Shown here: piece by piece, positions 45,753-53,752 of the stretch
Layout: every line of letters starts with the position of its first letter
Position numbering within the stretch: the first letter of the stretch is position 1
DNA from: Clostridia bacterium
Lineage (GTDB): Bacteria > Bacillota > Clostridia > Christensenellales > UBA3700
DNA: 58,357 nt
Reading direction: 5' to 3'
NCBI GenBank assembly: GCA_029060025.1
Contig: JAIDUV010000021.1
Span: 1 to 58,357 of the forward strand
The notes under the pieces: generated by a model
Seen by the model: only the letters and a program-made list of their open reading frames with translations
What the model was told of the DNA's origin: nothing
Databases searched by the model: none
Made by a program: the position numbers and the translations under genes

Positions 45753-46017
45753 TCGTAAAGACTTGCAGTATAGCAAGCAACAGAAAAAGCGAGGTTCTTC
45801 CCTCGCTTTCTTCTTTTTCTTGGCTTTTAGGCAAGTCTTTTTATTATTTTACGTGTGCTAGACTGTCCGAAATTGTGACGCTCGCCGGCTCGCTATTCCG
45901 TCGTTTCTCTCCTTACGAATCCCGCCACTCCGACCATCGTAAAGACTTGCAGTATAGCAAGCAACAGAATAAGCGAGGTTTCCCCTCGCTTTCTTCTTTT
46001 TCTTGGCTTTTAGGCAA
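45732..46017 (+). repeat. Duplicated tRNA-Pro 3' end plus terminator flanking a small element
   Basis: About 102 bases from T-loop position C56 of tRNA-Pro through the downstream terminator (45732-45834) recur at 45916-46017 with one small gap and a few changes. The ~81 bases between end with 45861-45915, which matches the insert behind tRNA-Leu (CTGTCCGAAATTGTGACGCT, GCTCGCTATTCCGTC, TCCTTAC). In both tRNAs the duplicated piece begins at the same T-loop base. Confidence 0.85.
45786..45820 (+). terminator. Terminator after tRNA-Pro
   Basis: Stem AAAGCGAGG/CCTCGCTTT (45786-45794 with 45801-45809) then a T-rich tract. A second copy occurs at 45971-45991 in the downstream repeat. Confidence 0.88.
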
Positions 46018-46123
46018 TTATATACGTCAGTTTTTGTATTTCTAAAGGAGTTGAAAATTTTACAATTTTATGGTATAATTTATTTAATTTTAAATGATAA
46101 ACTGTGGTTTAGCAGAGGTGTTT

Positions 46124-46477
46124 ATGAAAATTGGCGAAGTAAGTTTGTTGACAAACGACGTACGAAGGCTTGCAACCTTTTATAAAGAATTACTCGAAAT
46201 TGAAAACGATAGTGAAGATGAAACCCATCAGTTTCTTATTTCCGAAGGAACCACACTTACAGTTTATAACGATGGAACAATAAAGAATAACCAAAATCAA
46301 AATATATGCTTGGCATTTACTGTAGATGATATTGAAAAAGCGTATAAAAAGGTATTAAGTATGGGGGTAAAAATTATTGAAGAGCCAACCAAACGACCTT
46401 GGGGTGCAATCAATATGAGTTTTTATGACCCTGACAATAATATGATTTTCTTTAGAAGTTTCCCTAAAAACAGATAA
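46124..46477 (+). CDS. VOC-superfamily (glyoxalase/bleomycin-resistance-like) protein
   Basis: 117 residues. Begins with the VOC strand-helix MKIGEVSLLTNDVRRLATFYKELLEI, and has the paired half INMSFYDPDNNMIFFRSF with the conserved metal-region Glu/His positions mostly replaced by other residues. The ATG at 46124 has AGAGGTG upstream; an earlier ATG at 46094 lacks one. Substrate unknown. GC-poor relative to neighbours; it may be recently acquired next to the tRNA cluster. Confidence 0.85.
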   Translation: MKIGEVSLLTNDVRRLATFYKELLEIENDSEDETHQFLISEGTTLTVYNDGTIKNNQNQNICLAFTVDDIEKAYKKVLSMGVKIIEEPTKRPWGAINMSFYDPDNNMIFFRSFPKNR

Positions 46478-46552
46478 ATTCAAGTTTATCGCGCTAAAGT
46501 TTAATAGCAAGTCTTTCTGGCGAAAATCCTAATTTTTGATAATAAAAAAGTA

Positions 46553-46581
46553 TTGACAAGCATTGAAATACATAATATAAT
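46553..46581 (+). promoter_or_regulatory. Consensus promoter of mntP
   Basis: TTGACA (46553-46558), 17 bases, TATAAT (46576-46581). The transcript should begin at the first bases of the Mn riboswitch P1 helix. Confidence 0.9.
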
Positions 46582-46584
46582 AAT

Positions 46585-46740
46585 ATCGTTAAGGGAGTAG
46601 TTGGCGCAATAGCGTGGCAAGTCAACATACTGATAGAAATATCTGGCTTGAATTAAATGACGAGACTTACGATTGGCATTGGATAACTTTGCTATGCGTC
46701 AAGTCTTTTAGAGGTATAGCAAATGGCTATACTTTTTTTA
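46585..46740 (+). ncRNA. yybP-ykoY manganese riboswitch with terminator
   Basis: Aptamer 46585-46674: P1 pairs ATCGTTAAG with CTTACGAT, then the conserved GGGAGTAG, a GTCAACATACTGATA segment and ATGACGAGACTTACG. The expression platform ends in a hairpin GTATAGC/GCTATAC (46714-46720 with 46726-46732) followed by seven T. Mn2+ binding should stop terminator formation and turn mntP on. mntP directly downstream supports the assignment. Confidence 0.88.
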
Positions 46741-46755
46741 TAAGGAGAAACTATT

Positions 46756-47316
46756 ATGTGGGAGACGGTGTTTTTGGCAATTGGACTTGCAATGGACGCG
46801 TCTTGCGTGTCTATGACCAACGCAATGACAGAAAAAAATATGCGTCCTATCAAAGCCGTTTTGATAACTCTGCTCTTTGGAATTTTTCAGATGCTTATGC
46901 CGCTGATAGGATACCTCATAGGCTCGGCTTTTTCTAAACAACTTCTTGCATTGATACCTCTGATTGCCCTGATACTTTTGAGTATACTTGGCTTAAAATC
47001 AATAATTGAAGTAATCGTCAATAAGAAAAAAGGCAAAGAAATTCAAGAAAAAAAGATTGGTATAGGCGAAATATTTATTCAAGCCGTCGCAACTTCAATT
47101 GACGCATTGAGCATAGGCGTACTTTTTATCGCAGATAATATCACGTCTGCTCTGCTCTCTTTTGGCATCATTGGTATAATAACTTGGGCTTTATCTTTGA
47201 TTGCCTTCTTCATAGGAAAAAAGTTTGGAAAGATTATGAAAAACGCCGCGCCCATTATCGGCGGTATTGTGCTTATTTTGGTAGGGCTAAAAATATTTAT
47301 TCCGTCAGTGATATAA
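46756..47316 (+). CDS. mntP: Manganese efflux pump MntP
   Basis: 186 residues, six transmembrane helices in two homologous halves; the conserved acidic motifs are LAMDASCVSM (helix 1) and SIDALSIG (helix 4). Exports Mn2+ when it is in excess. AAGGAGAA site. The riboswitch upstream senses the same metal. Followed by a block of dispersed repeats. Confidence 0.95.
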   Translation: MWETVFLAIGLAMDASCVSMTNAMTEKNMRPIKAVLITLLFGIFQMLMPLIGYLIGSAFSKQLLALIPLIALILLSILGLKSIIEVIVNKKKGKEIQEKKIGIGEIFIQAVATSIDALSIGVLFIADNITSALLSFGIIGIITWALSLIAFFIGKKFGKIMKNAAPIIGGIVLILVGLKIFIPSVI

Positions 47317-47319
47317 ATT

Positions 47320-47546
47320 AGATATTTCGACTACACTTCGTTCCGCTCAATATGACATAAAGTATTTGTCTTTTCGAGCGTAGTCGAGAAATCTAATCAG
47401 ATTATTATACTGTAGAGATTTCTCCACTTCGCTTCACTACGGTTGAAATGACATTATAACCGCTACGCTAAATATGATGCGTTAATGCGCAACTCTCGCT
47501 TAAATGCGTCACCCTGAGCGGAGCGTCAGCGTAGTCGAATGGATCT
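47320..47546. repeat. Cluster of dispersed REP-like repeats
   Basis: Three copies in one orientation or its variant (47320-47356, 47370-47396, 47415-47453; TTTCGACT-type ends and GAGATTTCTCCACTTCGC) and one in reverse (47508-47546; ACCCTGAGCGGAGCG to GTCGAATGGATCTC). No gene in this 270-base stretch. Confidence 0.7.
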
Positions 47547-47551
47547 CTAAT

Positions 47552-47585
47552 AGATAAATGGAACGCTTTTGCGTTCCATTTATCT
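47552..47585 (-). terminator. Hairpin at the end of the surface-protein gene
   Basis: A 15-bp perfect stem with a TTTT loop (47552-47566 with 47571-47585; core AAATGGAACGC/GCGTTCCATTT) abuts the stop codon. No T-run follows on the minus strand, so it may be a 3'-end-stabilising hairpin or a rho-independent terminator of weak type. Confidence 0.6.
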
Positions 47586-50500
47586 TTATTTCTTGCTTCT
47601 CATAGCGCGCTGCTCTTTGAGAAGTTCTTGATAGCGCTCTATCTGGTCTTCTCGCAAATCTATCATATTCTTTGCTATCTTACAAGCCTGCGCGTCGGAT
47701 ACTACGACTTCTGTCTCTTTTACTTTGACTTTTGTTCCATCATTCGTTGCGTCCTTGCGTATATCCTTGAGATACTCATCTTCCATCTTAAAAAGCGCTA
47801 CTGTCGTATCTTTCTTTATCGTGAGTTTGATAAGCGGATTGACAGAAGACTGTCCTAAGAGTATGAAGTAAGTCGACTTTTTCTCTTTGCATTTCTCTTT
47901 TGACAATGCGTATTCTCTAAGACTGTCAAAATACTTTTTCTGTTGCTTAGAGAGCAATGCGTATGCTTCTTCAAGTGTAAGTCTAGGCGCCTTTTCTATC
48001 TTTGGCTTTACAGGAGCAGTTATTTTAATATCTTTCTCAACTACCTTCTCAACCACTTTTTCTACAGGTACTTCGACTATTTTCTCAACTGGTACTTCTA
48101 CCTTGACTTCTTTCTCTACTACTTTCTCAACTTCGACTGGCACCTCTACTATTTTCTCTACAGGCACTTCAACGACTTTTTCCACTATCTTTTCGATAGG
48201 TACTTCTTTCTCAATTATTTGAGATTGATTAGCAAGTCTTTCCATAATAATTTTCTGTCCCTCAATCAAAGCCTTGATTGCCTCGTCGTTTGCATTGCTT
48301 GCTACGACTTCTTTCTCGACGACTCTTTCGACAGGCTGCTCTGCCATCTTCTTCATAAGCAATTCTTGATTATGCGCAAGATCTTCTTGCGTCTTCATAA
48401 TTTGCTTTATTACTTCGTCGTTACTTGACGCCTGTTGAGGCAACATCTGTTGCATACCCGGTAATAGCGCAGTCACAGTCTCGGAAATTAGTCCTCGCAC
48501 TTCCTCCATACCTAATGCAGGCTGTTGGGCATATACATATCCTTGTCCTTGTGACATTCCGCCATTGTTGCCCATACCCATAAACATCATTCGCAGATTT
48601 TCTTCTTTCTTCTGCTGATACTCTTCTAATATCTCTTCGTATTCTTCCTCTGCCTTATTGCATCTATTCTTGGCTATTATCATTATCACCAGACTTGCCA
48701 CCGCCAAGCCCATCAACGTACACGCTATTGCCGTCCAACCTGTAATCGCTAAGCCTAAGAACGCCCCTGCGTAGACTGTCGTCTCCAACTTATCGGCTTT
48801 CTTCTTATACTTCTTGCGCTTGCTCTCATAGCCCGCCGTCTTGGATAGGAATATAATAATCAATATTATAGATATAATACTTGCTATAATCTGCCACAAC
48901 GGTATCTCTTTAAGTTTGGCAAGTATCTCGTCCAGTGTTCCGCCACCGCCATTGTTACCGCTACTCGGGTCGTTGCCACTTTGCGTGTTATCGTCGGGAT
49001 TACTAGGATCCTCTTCGTCACCCTTTGGATAATGCGTATTATTCGGGTCGTTGGGGTCTTGCAAGTTTGGCATATCTTCTGCTCTCAACTCAAACTCTTC
49101 CCAACTCGTCTCGTACGTGCCGTCTGTAAACGAATAGTTGTTGCGCATATCCTCTTTTATTATAGCCTTGATCTGGTACTTATTTCCCGCGCTCAATTGG
49201 CTGTAATCTACCGGGTTGCCTTGCGCGTCAACTATCTCATACTCTATTCCGTCTATCTGTCCATACTTCAAATTGAGTACGTACGGCTTTGCGTCTTTGT
49301 TCCATTCTTTCTTTATAGTCGCCGCTATTATCTCAAACGTATACTGCGTCGTTCCGCTCAATACTACGCTTGTCTTATTCGACGTAATTACTACCAAGTA
49401 ATTTCCTCTCTCCGTAGGCGCGCCTTCCAACTTGTGCGCCTCGTCGGCTATATCTCCGCTGTAGTACGTCAAAGTGAAATCGTTGAGCGTCGCTCCGCTT
49501 CCGCTTATCACAAGTCTTACGTCCCTTGGCTTGCCGTTGTACTCCATCTTATTTGTCGCTATTGATACACTTACTTGGCTTGCGCCTCCGCCTACTGAGA
49601 AAAACGGCGAATAATACCTGTCTTCTGTCACTCCTGTAGCAAACGTATAATTTGCAGTATCTATTATCTTAGGCAACGCCCTGTAATACTTACGCTCCGT
49701 GACTGAATACTCTATCTCTTCCAATTCTATTGGCTGCGCTCCTGCCAAGATATTGCCGTGGCTGTCTGTCTCGTAGTAAACGTATTCTACCACTCCGTCT
49801 GCCATCTTATCCACAAGCGCAGGGATATCGTAAGTATTTCCGTCATTATCTGTGTGACTGATAGTAGTCCAGTCTGAGTCCTGTCCTATCTTTATCTCCG
49901 CTTTGACTACTTCCCATTGCTTAGTCCATTCAAAATCTTCGCTTCCGTTGAAGATATAATTGCTACCTTTTCCGCCTTGCGAAGGCAACTCATAATTGAT
50001 TGAGTAATCTCCCGAAAGCGTAAACCTAACCGTCGCTGTTCCGTCATTTCCTACAAACTTACCGTCATTGTTGGTGTAAGTTGCGGTAAGTCCTGTCGGC
50101 ACGTTCTCCAATTCTGCGTATACGGTGTCTCCAGTATATTGCAACTTTCCGTCATTCTTCCACTTGACGCCTGATAAGTCAAACTTGGCTTTGCTTATTG
50201 TCCAAGTTATCGTATACTCTTGCTCGGCTAAGGTCGTATCGTTGATTAAATTTATCTTTGTCGTGTACGTATCGGCATTCTTTCCAACTGCCGTATTATC
50301 CGAATTGCTCGGCGTGATTATGTACCCATCTTCTCCAAAGTCGGTATCTAGCGTATATCCATTAGGTACGCTTACCGTAAAACTGTATATCTTCCCATCG
50401 TACGTAAAATCGTCGAACTTCACGTTTGTTTCGTCTATCTCTGCGTCTTTAAATCTACCGCTCAACGGCGCATTGTTAGCATTGAGGTACCAAGTCAACA

Positions 50501-52439
50501 CTGTTCTTGCCGTCGGCTCTGTGACTGACAACGTCGTCGCTGTCGTGAAATTTACGTCATAGTTTCCGCCTGTTGCCTCCACACTCAACTTATAAGTCAC
50601 ACCTTCCACAAGCCAAGACAAATCCAGCGTTATCTCTTCTCGCCTGCTTGCCTGGGTGATGTCGAGATGGCATATCTCTTCAGTGTTGAGTCCGTTTGCG
50701 CTCGCTTTGATTACTATAGGCACGGTCTGCCCTGTGTGCGGACTATTGTTGGGATCAACTTCTAAATATGCCTTTACGCTACGACCTTGCGGCCCTGACA
50801 AATTTATGCCTCCAGAAGCGTCTACGATACTTATTCCAACCTCTGCTTTGGTAATTTCAAATTCCAACTTTGTTGGAGAGCCAGACTTCCAACCGTAGTT
50901 GTCCGAATCTTTTAATCTGACGTCCAACTGGTATACGCCTACCTCTTTCGCCGAAACTCTGCTACCTGTAATTTGCGTATCGTTGAAATATATTTCTATT
51001 GCTGAGGTATCATAAGCGCCTAGCGTAAACGTAACGTCATTACCGCCGTTATACGGTAATTTGTCTCTACCGTTGAAAAATGAAGGATAATCCAACAATA
51101 CTTTGTCAATAGTAAAAGTTATTTCTCTCTTATCATTCGTAACGTTTGCCCACATATAATCAGCCGACTTAATTTCGTAAACAATTTTATAAGTACCGGC
51201 ATCAGTGGGCACAGAAGACAATTTAGTGTCGCCCTTATAATAAACCTCATTAACGTAGCCTTTACTTATTGCGCTTTTCAACAACGAATTATGCCAACTC
51301 TGATCGCTTGCATCAAGCGGACTCCCGGTATAAGTCTTGTTAAAACTTTGTGGAAGCGCCAAGGCATTTACAACTGCGTCTCCGGCTTTTTTTAGATTTA
51401 AATGGAACGCAGGTCGAACTGTGTAATTTGATACTGTAGTGCTACCGTAACTAAAATCCGCGCCGTCACCACTGAACATATAAACATATCTACAATCATT
51501 TTCCCTAGTGGAGCGCAACCACGCATAACCTACACCGCTAGCCTGCTGATTGCTAGAAAGTCCCCACATTCCACCGCTACTAAGCGTACCCACTTCCGCT
51601 ACACTAGGCAACCATAGTTTATCATTTGCCCAATTGGCATACCCTGTCTTGCCTTCATATATATAAGAGCCGTAAAAATCACCCATACCACTATCCAATG
51701 CGTCATTATTACAATTGTAGGTCTGTCCTGCCGATAACTTTGCGCTTTGTACGTGTTGCCAAGACATATTATTAGGCACTTCTATAAACGACGTAAGACT
51801 ACCGTCTGCATTATCCATAGTATAGATTGCCCATTCATTGCTTATGCTTTGCGAAACAGGAGTAAGAGAACTTGCATTGTAAGTTGCTGCATAACTACCT
51901 CCGTTGTTGAGTATGCTTGCACGCATCCAACTCGTGCCATACATATTGTTAGGATAAGATCCAAGGACGTTTTCGCATTGCGGATTAAATATAGCGCCTG
52001 TTGAATCCGAAGCCAGCCAAAACGTAAGAATAGGATCACCGTTTGAATTAGTAGACAAATAAGTCGCGTTCCATTTCTTTCCGCCAATTGTGACTACCAC
52101 GTCTTTGCCATTATTTTGCCCCCTGATGTCATCCGAGGTCTTAATTTTCGGTAAAGCGGTCAAAGTATTCTTGTCAGGATTGGAAATACCGCTTACTTGC
52201 TGAACAAGTTTCCAAAATATTTCGCCTTTAAATATTTTACCGTTGCCAATTGGATCTTCTTGATAATCATCCAACAACATTTCGCCTAAATCCGTAGTTT
52301 GCAAAGGTATGTCTGTATCGACAAAGGCATCTGCAACCTTTCTTTCGCCTGATACGACTCCTATACAACTTAATATCATTAGCGAAATCATAACAATTAC
52401 AACACATATAGACTTCGATTTCTTTTTGCTAAAATTCAT
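47586..52439 (-). CDS. Giant surface protein with Ig-like repeats and conserved cytoplasmic tail domain
   Basis: 1617 residues. Signal peptide at 1-32 (a possible lipobox around ILSC at 22-25). About 60-350: a GTSWMRASILN-containing region resembling DUF6273. About 360-1160: repeated strand-rich segments of the YDG/MBG type (PYNGGNDVTFTLG, KTYTGSPLD, DDFTYDGKIYSFTV). One to three transmembrane segments near 1175-1260, then a cytoplasmic tail: coiled coil, a VEKIVEVPVEK repeat (about 1403-1473) and a C-terminal domain (about 1503-1605) shared with the 127-residue protein at 33859-34242. Likely an envelope adhesin or scaffold that signals or anchors inward. Strong GAGGAAG site. Confidence 0.88.
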   Translation of the reverse strand: MNFSKKKSKSICVVIVMISLMILSCIGVVSGERKVADAFVDTDIPLQTTDLGEMLLDDYQEDPIGNGKIFKGEIFWKLVQQVSGISNPDKNTLTALPKIKTSDDIRGQNNGKDVVVTIGGKKWNATYLSTNSNGDPILTFWLASDSTGAIFNPQCENVLGSYPNNMYGTSWMRASILNNGGSYAATYNASSLTPVSQSISNEWAIYTMDNADGSLTSFIEVPNNMSWQHVQSAKLSAGQTYNCNNDALDSGMGDFYGSYIYEGKTGYANWANDKLWLPSVAEVGTLSSGGMWGLSSNQQASGVGYAWLRSTRENDCRYVYMFSGDGADFSYGSTTVSNYTVRPAFHLNLKKAGDAVVNALALPQSFNKTYTGSPLDASDQSWHNSLLKSAISKGYVNEVYYKGDTKLSSVPTDAGTYKIVYEIKSADYMWANVTNDKREITFTIDKVLLDYPSFFNGRDKLPYNGGNDVTFTLGAYDTSAIEIYFNDTQITGSRVSAKEVGVYQLDVRLKDSDNYGWKSGSPTKLEFEITKAEVGISIVDASGGINLSGPQGRSVKAYLEVDPNNSPHTGQTVPIVIKASANGLNTEEICHLDITQASRREEITLDLSWLVEGVTYKLSVEATGGNYDVNFTTATTLSVTEPTARTVLTWYLNANNAPLSGRFKDAEIDETNVKFDDFTYDGKIYSFTVSVPNGYTLDTDFGEDGYIITPSNSDNTAVGKNADTYTTKINLINDTTLAEQEYTITWTISKAKFDLSGVKWKNDGKLQYTGDTVYAELENVPTGLTATYTNNDGKFVGNDGTATVRFTLSGDYSINYELPSQGGKGSNYIFNGSEDFEWTKQWEVVKAEIKIGQDSDWTTISHTDNDGNTYDIPALVDKMADGVVEYVYYETDSHGNILAGAQPIELEEIEYSVTERKYYRALPKIIDTANYTFATGVTEDRYYSPFFSVGGGASQVSVSIATNKMEYNGKPRDVRLVISGSGATLNDFTLTYYSGDIADEAHKLEGAPTERGNYLVVITSNKTSVVLSGTTQYTFEIIAATIKKEWNKDAKPYVLNLKYGQIDGIEYEIVDAQGNPVDYSQLSAGNKYQIKAIIKEDMRNNYSFTDGTYETSWEEFELRAEDMPNLQDPNDPNNTHYPKGDEEDPSNPDDNTQSGNDPSSGNNGGGGTLDEILAKLKEIPLWQIIASIISIILIIIFLSKTAGYESKRKKYKKKADKLETTVYAGAFLGLAITGWTAIACTLMGLAVASLVIMIIAKNRCNKAEEEYEEILEEYQQKKEENLRMMFMGMGNNGGMSQGQGYVYAQQPALGMEEVRGLISETVTALLPGMQQMLPQQASSNDEVIKQIMKTQEDLAHNQELLMKKMAEQPVERVVEKEVVASNANDEAIKALIEGQKIIMERLANQSQIIEKEVPIEKIVEKVVEVPVEKIVEVPVEVEKVVEKEVKVEVPVEKIVEVPVEKVVEKVVEKDIKITAPVKPKIEKAPRLTLEEAYALLSKQQKKYFDSLREYALSKEKCKEKKSTYFILLGQSSVNPLIKLTIKKDTTVALFKMEDEYLKDIRKDATNDGTKVKVKETEVVVSDAQACKIAKNMIDLREDQIERYQELLKEQRAMRSKK

Positions 52440-52499
52440 CGTTCTTCCTCTCTCTAGTACGACTTAATTGGAATAGATTTTTCGACTTCTCTAGGTCTT

Positions 52500-52531
52500 G
52501 AGATTTCTCCATTTCGCTTCGCTACGGTCGT
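52500..52531. repeat. Dispersed REP-like repeat
   Basis: Reads GAGATTTCTCCATTTCGC then CTACGGTCG; the usual GAAATGACA end is replaced by the start of another element. Confidence 0.7.
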
Positions 52532-52600
52532 AAAGAATGTAGTTACGGCATAGCGAGCAAGCAGATGCGTCTCGTAGCGTCAATGACATAAGTCAGTGTC
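52530..52600 (-). repeat. Degenerate third copy of the tRNA-associated element
   Basis: In inverse orientation it aligns with the insert after tRNA-Leu: the 12 bases TAGCGAGCAAGC (52551-52562) are identical and the preceding GTAARGAA..ACGG and following GTCT..GCGTCA blocks are recognisable. There is no tRNA here. Confidence 0.55.
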
Positions 52601-52752
52601 TATGACATCTCTACTCGTCTATTTCTCAATGTAAATTATACTTTTACCTTTTCTTTTACGCATTAGTTATAGAATTTTCTATACCCAAGGTTCTTCTATA
52701 CCAAAATTTGTATGTTTTTATAAATATTACAAACTTTGATTTATAGTCGAAA

Positions 52753-52874
52753 TTCCAAAAAAGGTATACTTTTACTGACCCAAATTATTGCAAAATTATT
52801 ATGCGCGAAGTATAATGTAATTGAAAAAATACGCCTTTTCGCAGGCAGTCAGTAAAAGTATACTTTTTTTGGAA
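52753..52874. mobile_element. MITE-like element with long terminal inverted repeats
   Basis: 122 bases. Both ends carry a 27-base inverted repeat with one or two differences; the inner 16 bases (GTATACTTTTACTGAC) are perfect (52764-52779 with 52848-52863). No coding capacity. A target duplication is not clear. Confidence 0.65.
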
Positions 52875-52960
52875 AAGTGAAAAATTGGCATTAAATTAGA
52901 ATTTAATTGAATAAATAAACAGACACGCAATATTACTTGCGTGTTATTTTAATAGGTTTG

Positions 52961-53073
52961 GGATATTTCGACTTCACTTCGTTTCGCTCAATATGACGTC
53001 ACAAGGTTTGGGATTTCTCCACTGCGGTCAAAATGACAATCAATCTTGTCACCTCAAGCGCAGTTGAGAGATC
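52961..53073. repeat. Dispersed REP-like repeats, three copies
   Basis: 52961-52997 (GATATTTCGACTTCACTTCG start), 53009-53038 (GGATTTCTCCACTGCGGTCA) and a reverse copy 53047-53073 (CACCTCAAGCGCAGTTGAGA). Confidence 0.7.
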
Positions 53074-53100
53074 TTTATCCTTTTTGTCATTGACATATTA

Positions 53101-53667
53101 CTACTTGACGTAAAGTTCTTGAAAGAGAAAAAAGTCGGGCGCGTGATAAGTGCAAGTCAAAAACAATACAACTATGACGAGTATGCCTAATATTGCGGCG
53201 TAGTTGAGCCATTTGTATTTGGGCATAAAGAATATGCGATATGCAGTAAGATAGCCAAATACAATTGCCAATATGAAAATAGTTATGTCAAGCGGTAAAA
53301 TAGATTTGCGAGTAAAGACGGTATACCCCATAAAGGCAAAGATTATGAAAAGCACCGTCACTGACAAGGCGCAAAATACGGCAAGAAAATAATTGTTGAC
53401 TTTCTTGGAAAACAAAAAGCCGCCTACCAAAAATATAACAAACATTGGTAAAAGCGCAAGTTTGATATGCTCCCAAATGCTTTCGTTGGTGGCAACGAAA
53501 AGTCCTATAAAAGCGTTACGTCCTGTCCAAGCATAGACAAAATGATTTATCGCGCCTATTATAATAGTCAATATCGCGCCTAAAGCAATAAAAAGTTTGA
53601 TTTTGTCAAGTTGAGTAAGTTGACTGTATTTCTTTATCATATACATAGTATACGCAAGCGCGCGCAA
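53101..53667 (-). CDS. DUF6512-like membrane protein
   Basis: 188 residues (or ~178 from MIKKYS). Five to six transmembrane segments. The signature HFVYAWTGRNAFIGLFVATNESIWEHIKL (near residue 43-72) is typical of DUF6512, a family of uncharacterised integral membrane proteins. There is no good Shine-Dalgarno and the start is uncertain among three codons. Ends in APDFFLFQE. Function unknown. Confidence 0.8.
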   Translation of the reverse strand: MRALAYTMYMIKKYSQLTQLDKIKLFIALGAILTIIIGAINHFVYAWTGRNAFIGLFVATNESIWEHIKLALLPMFVIFLVGGFLFSKKVNNYFLAVFCALSVTVLFIIFAFMGYTVFTRKSILPLDITIFILAIVFGYLTAYRIFFMPKYKWLNYAAILGILVIVVLFLTCTYHAPDFFLFQELYVK

Positions 53668-53700
53668 TATTATCTAATGAATAATAAATACTTATAATAA

Positions 53701-53728
53701 AAAAACGCAACGATTGTTGCGTTTTTTT
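53701..53728 (-). terminator. Terminator of the hydrogenase operon
   Basis: Perfect 11-bp stem AAAAACGCAAC/GTTGCGTTTTT (53701-53711 with 53716-53726), A-run on one side and T-run on the other. Confidence 0.9.
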
Positions 53729-53752
53729 ATTGCTATGAGATGACAACCGTCA

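Larger units (their letters stand above)
52440..53100. other. Non-coding repeat-rich stretch
   Basis: 660 bases with no gene. It holds several REP-like copies, a degenerate copy of the tRNA-associated element, a MITE-like inverted repeat and a small hairpin (ACACGCAA/TTGCGTGT at 52923-52942). Confidence 0.85.

Noticed and set aside
45493-45834. Minus-strand open frame over the tRNA region
   Set aside because: It reads through two tRNA genes in antisense; not a gene.
45916-45936. Additional tRNA-Pro gene
   Set aside because: Only the 3' quarter is present; a fragment made by the duplication.
48010-48240. CRISPR-like periodic DNA
   Set aside because: The periodicity comes from the VEKIVEVPVEK protein repeats in one frame; there are no unique spacers.
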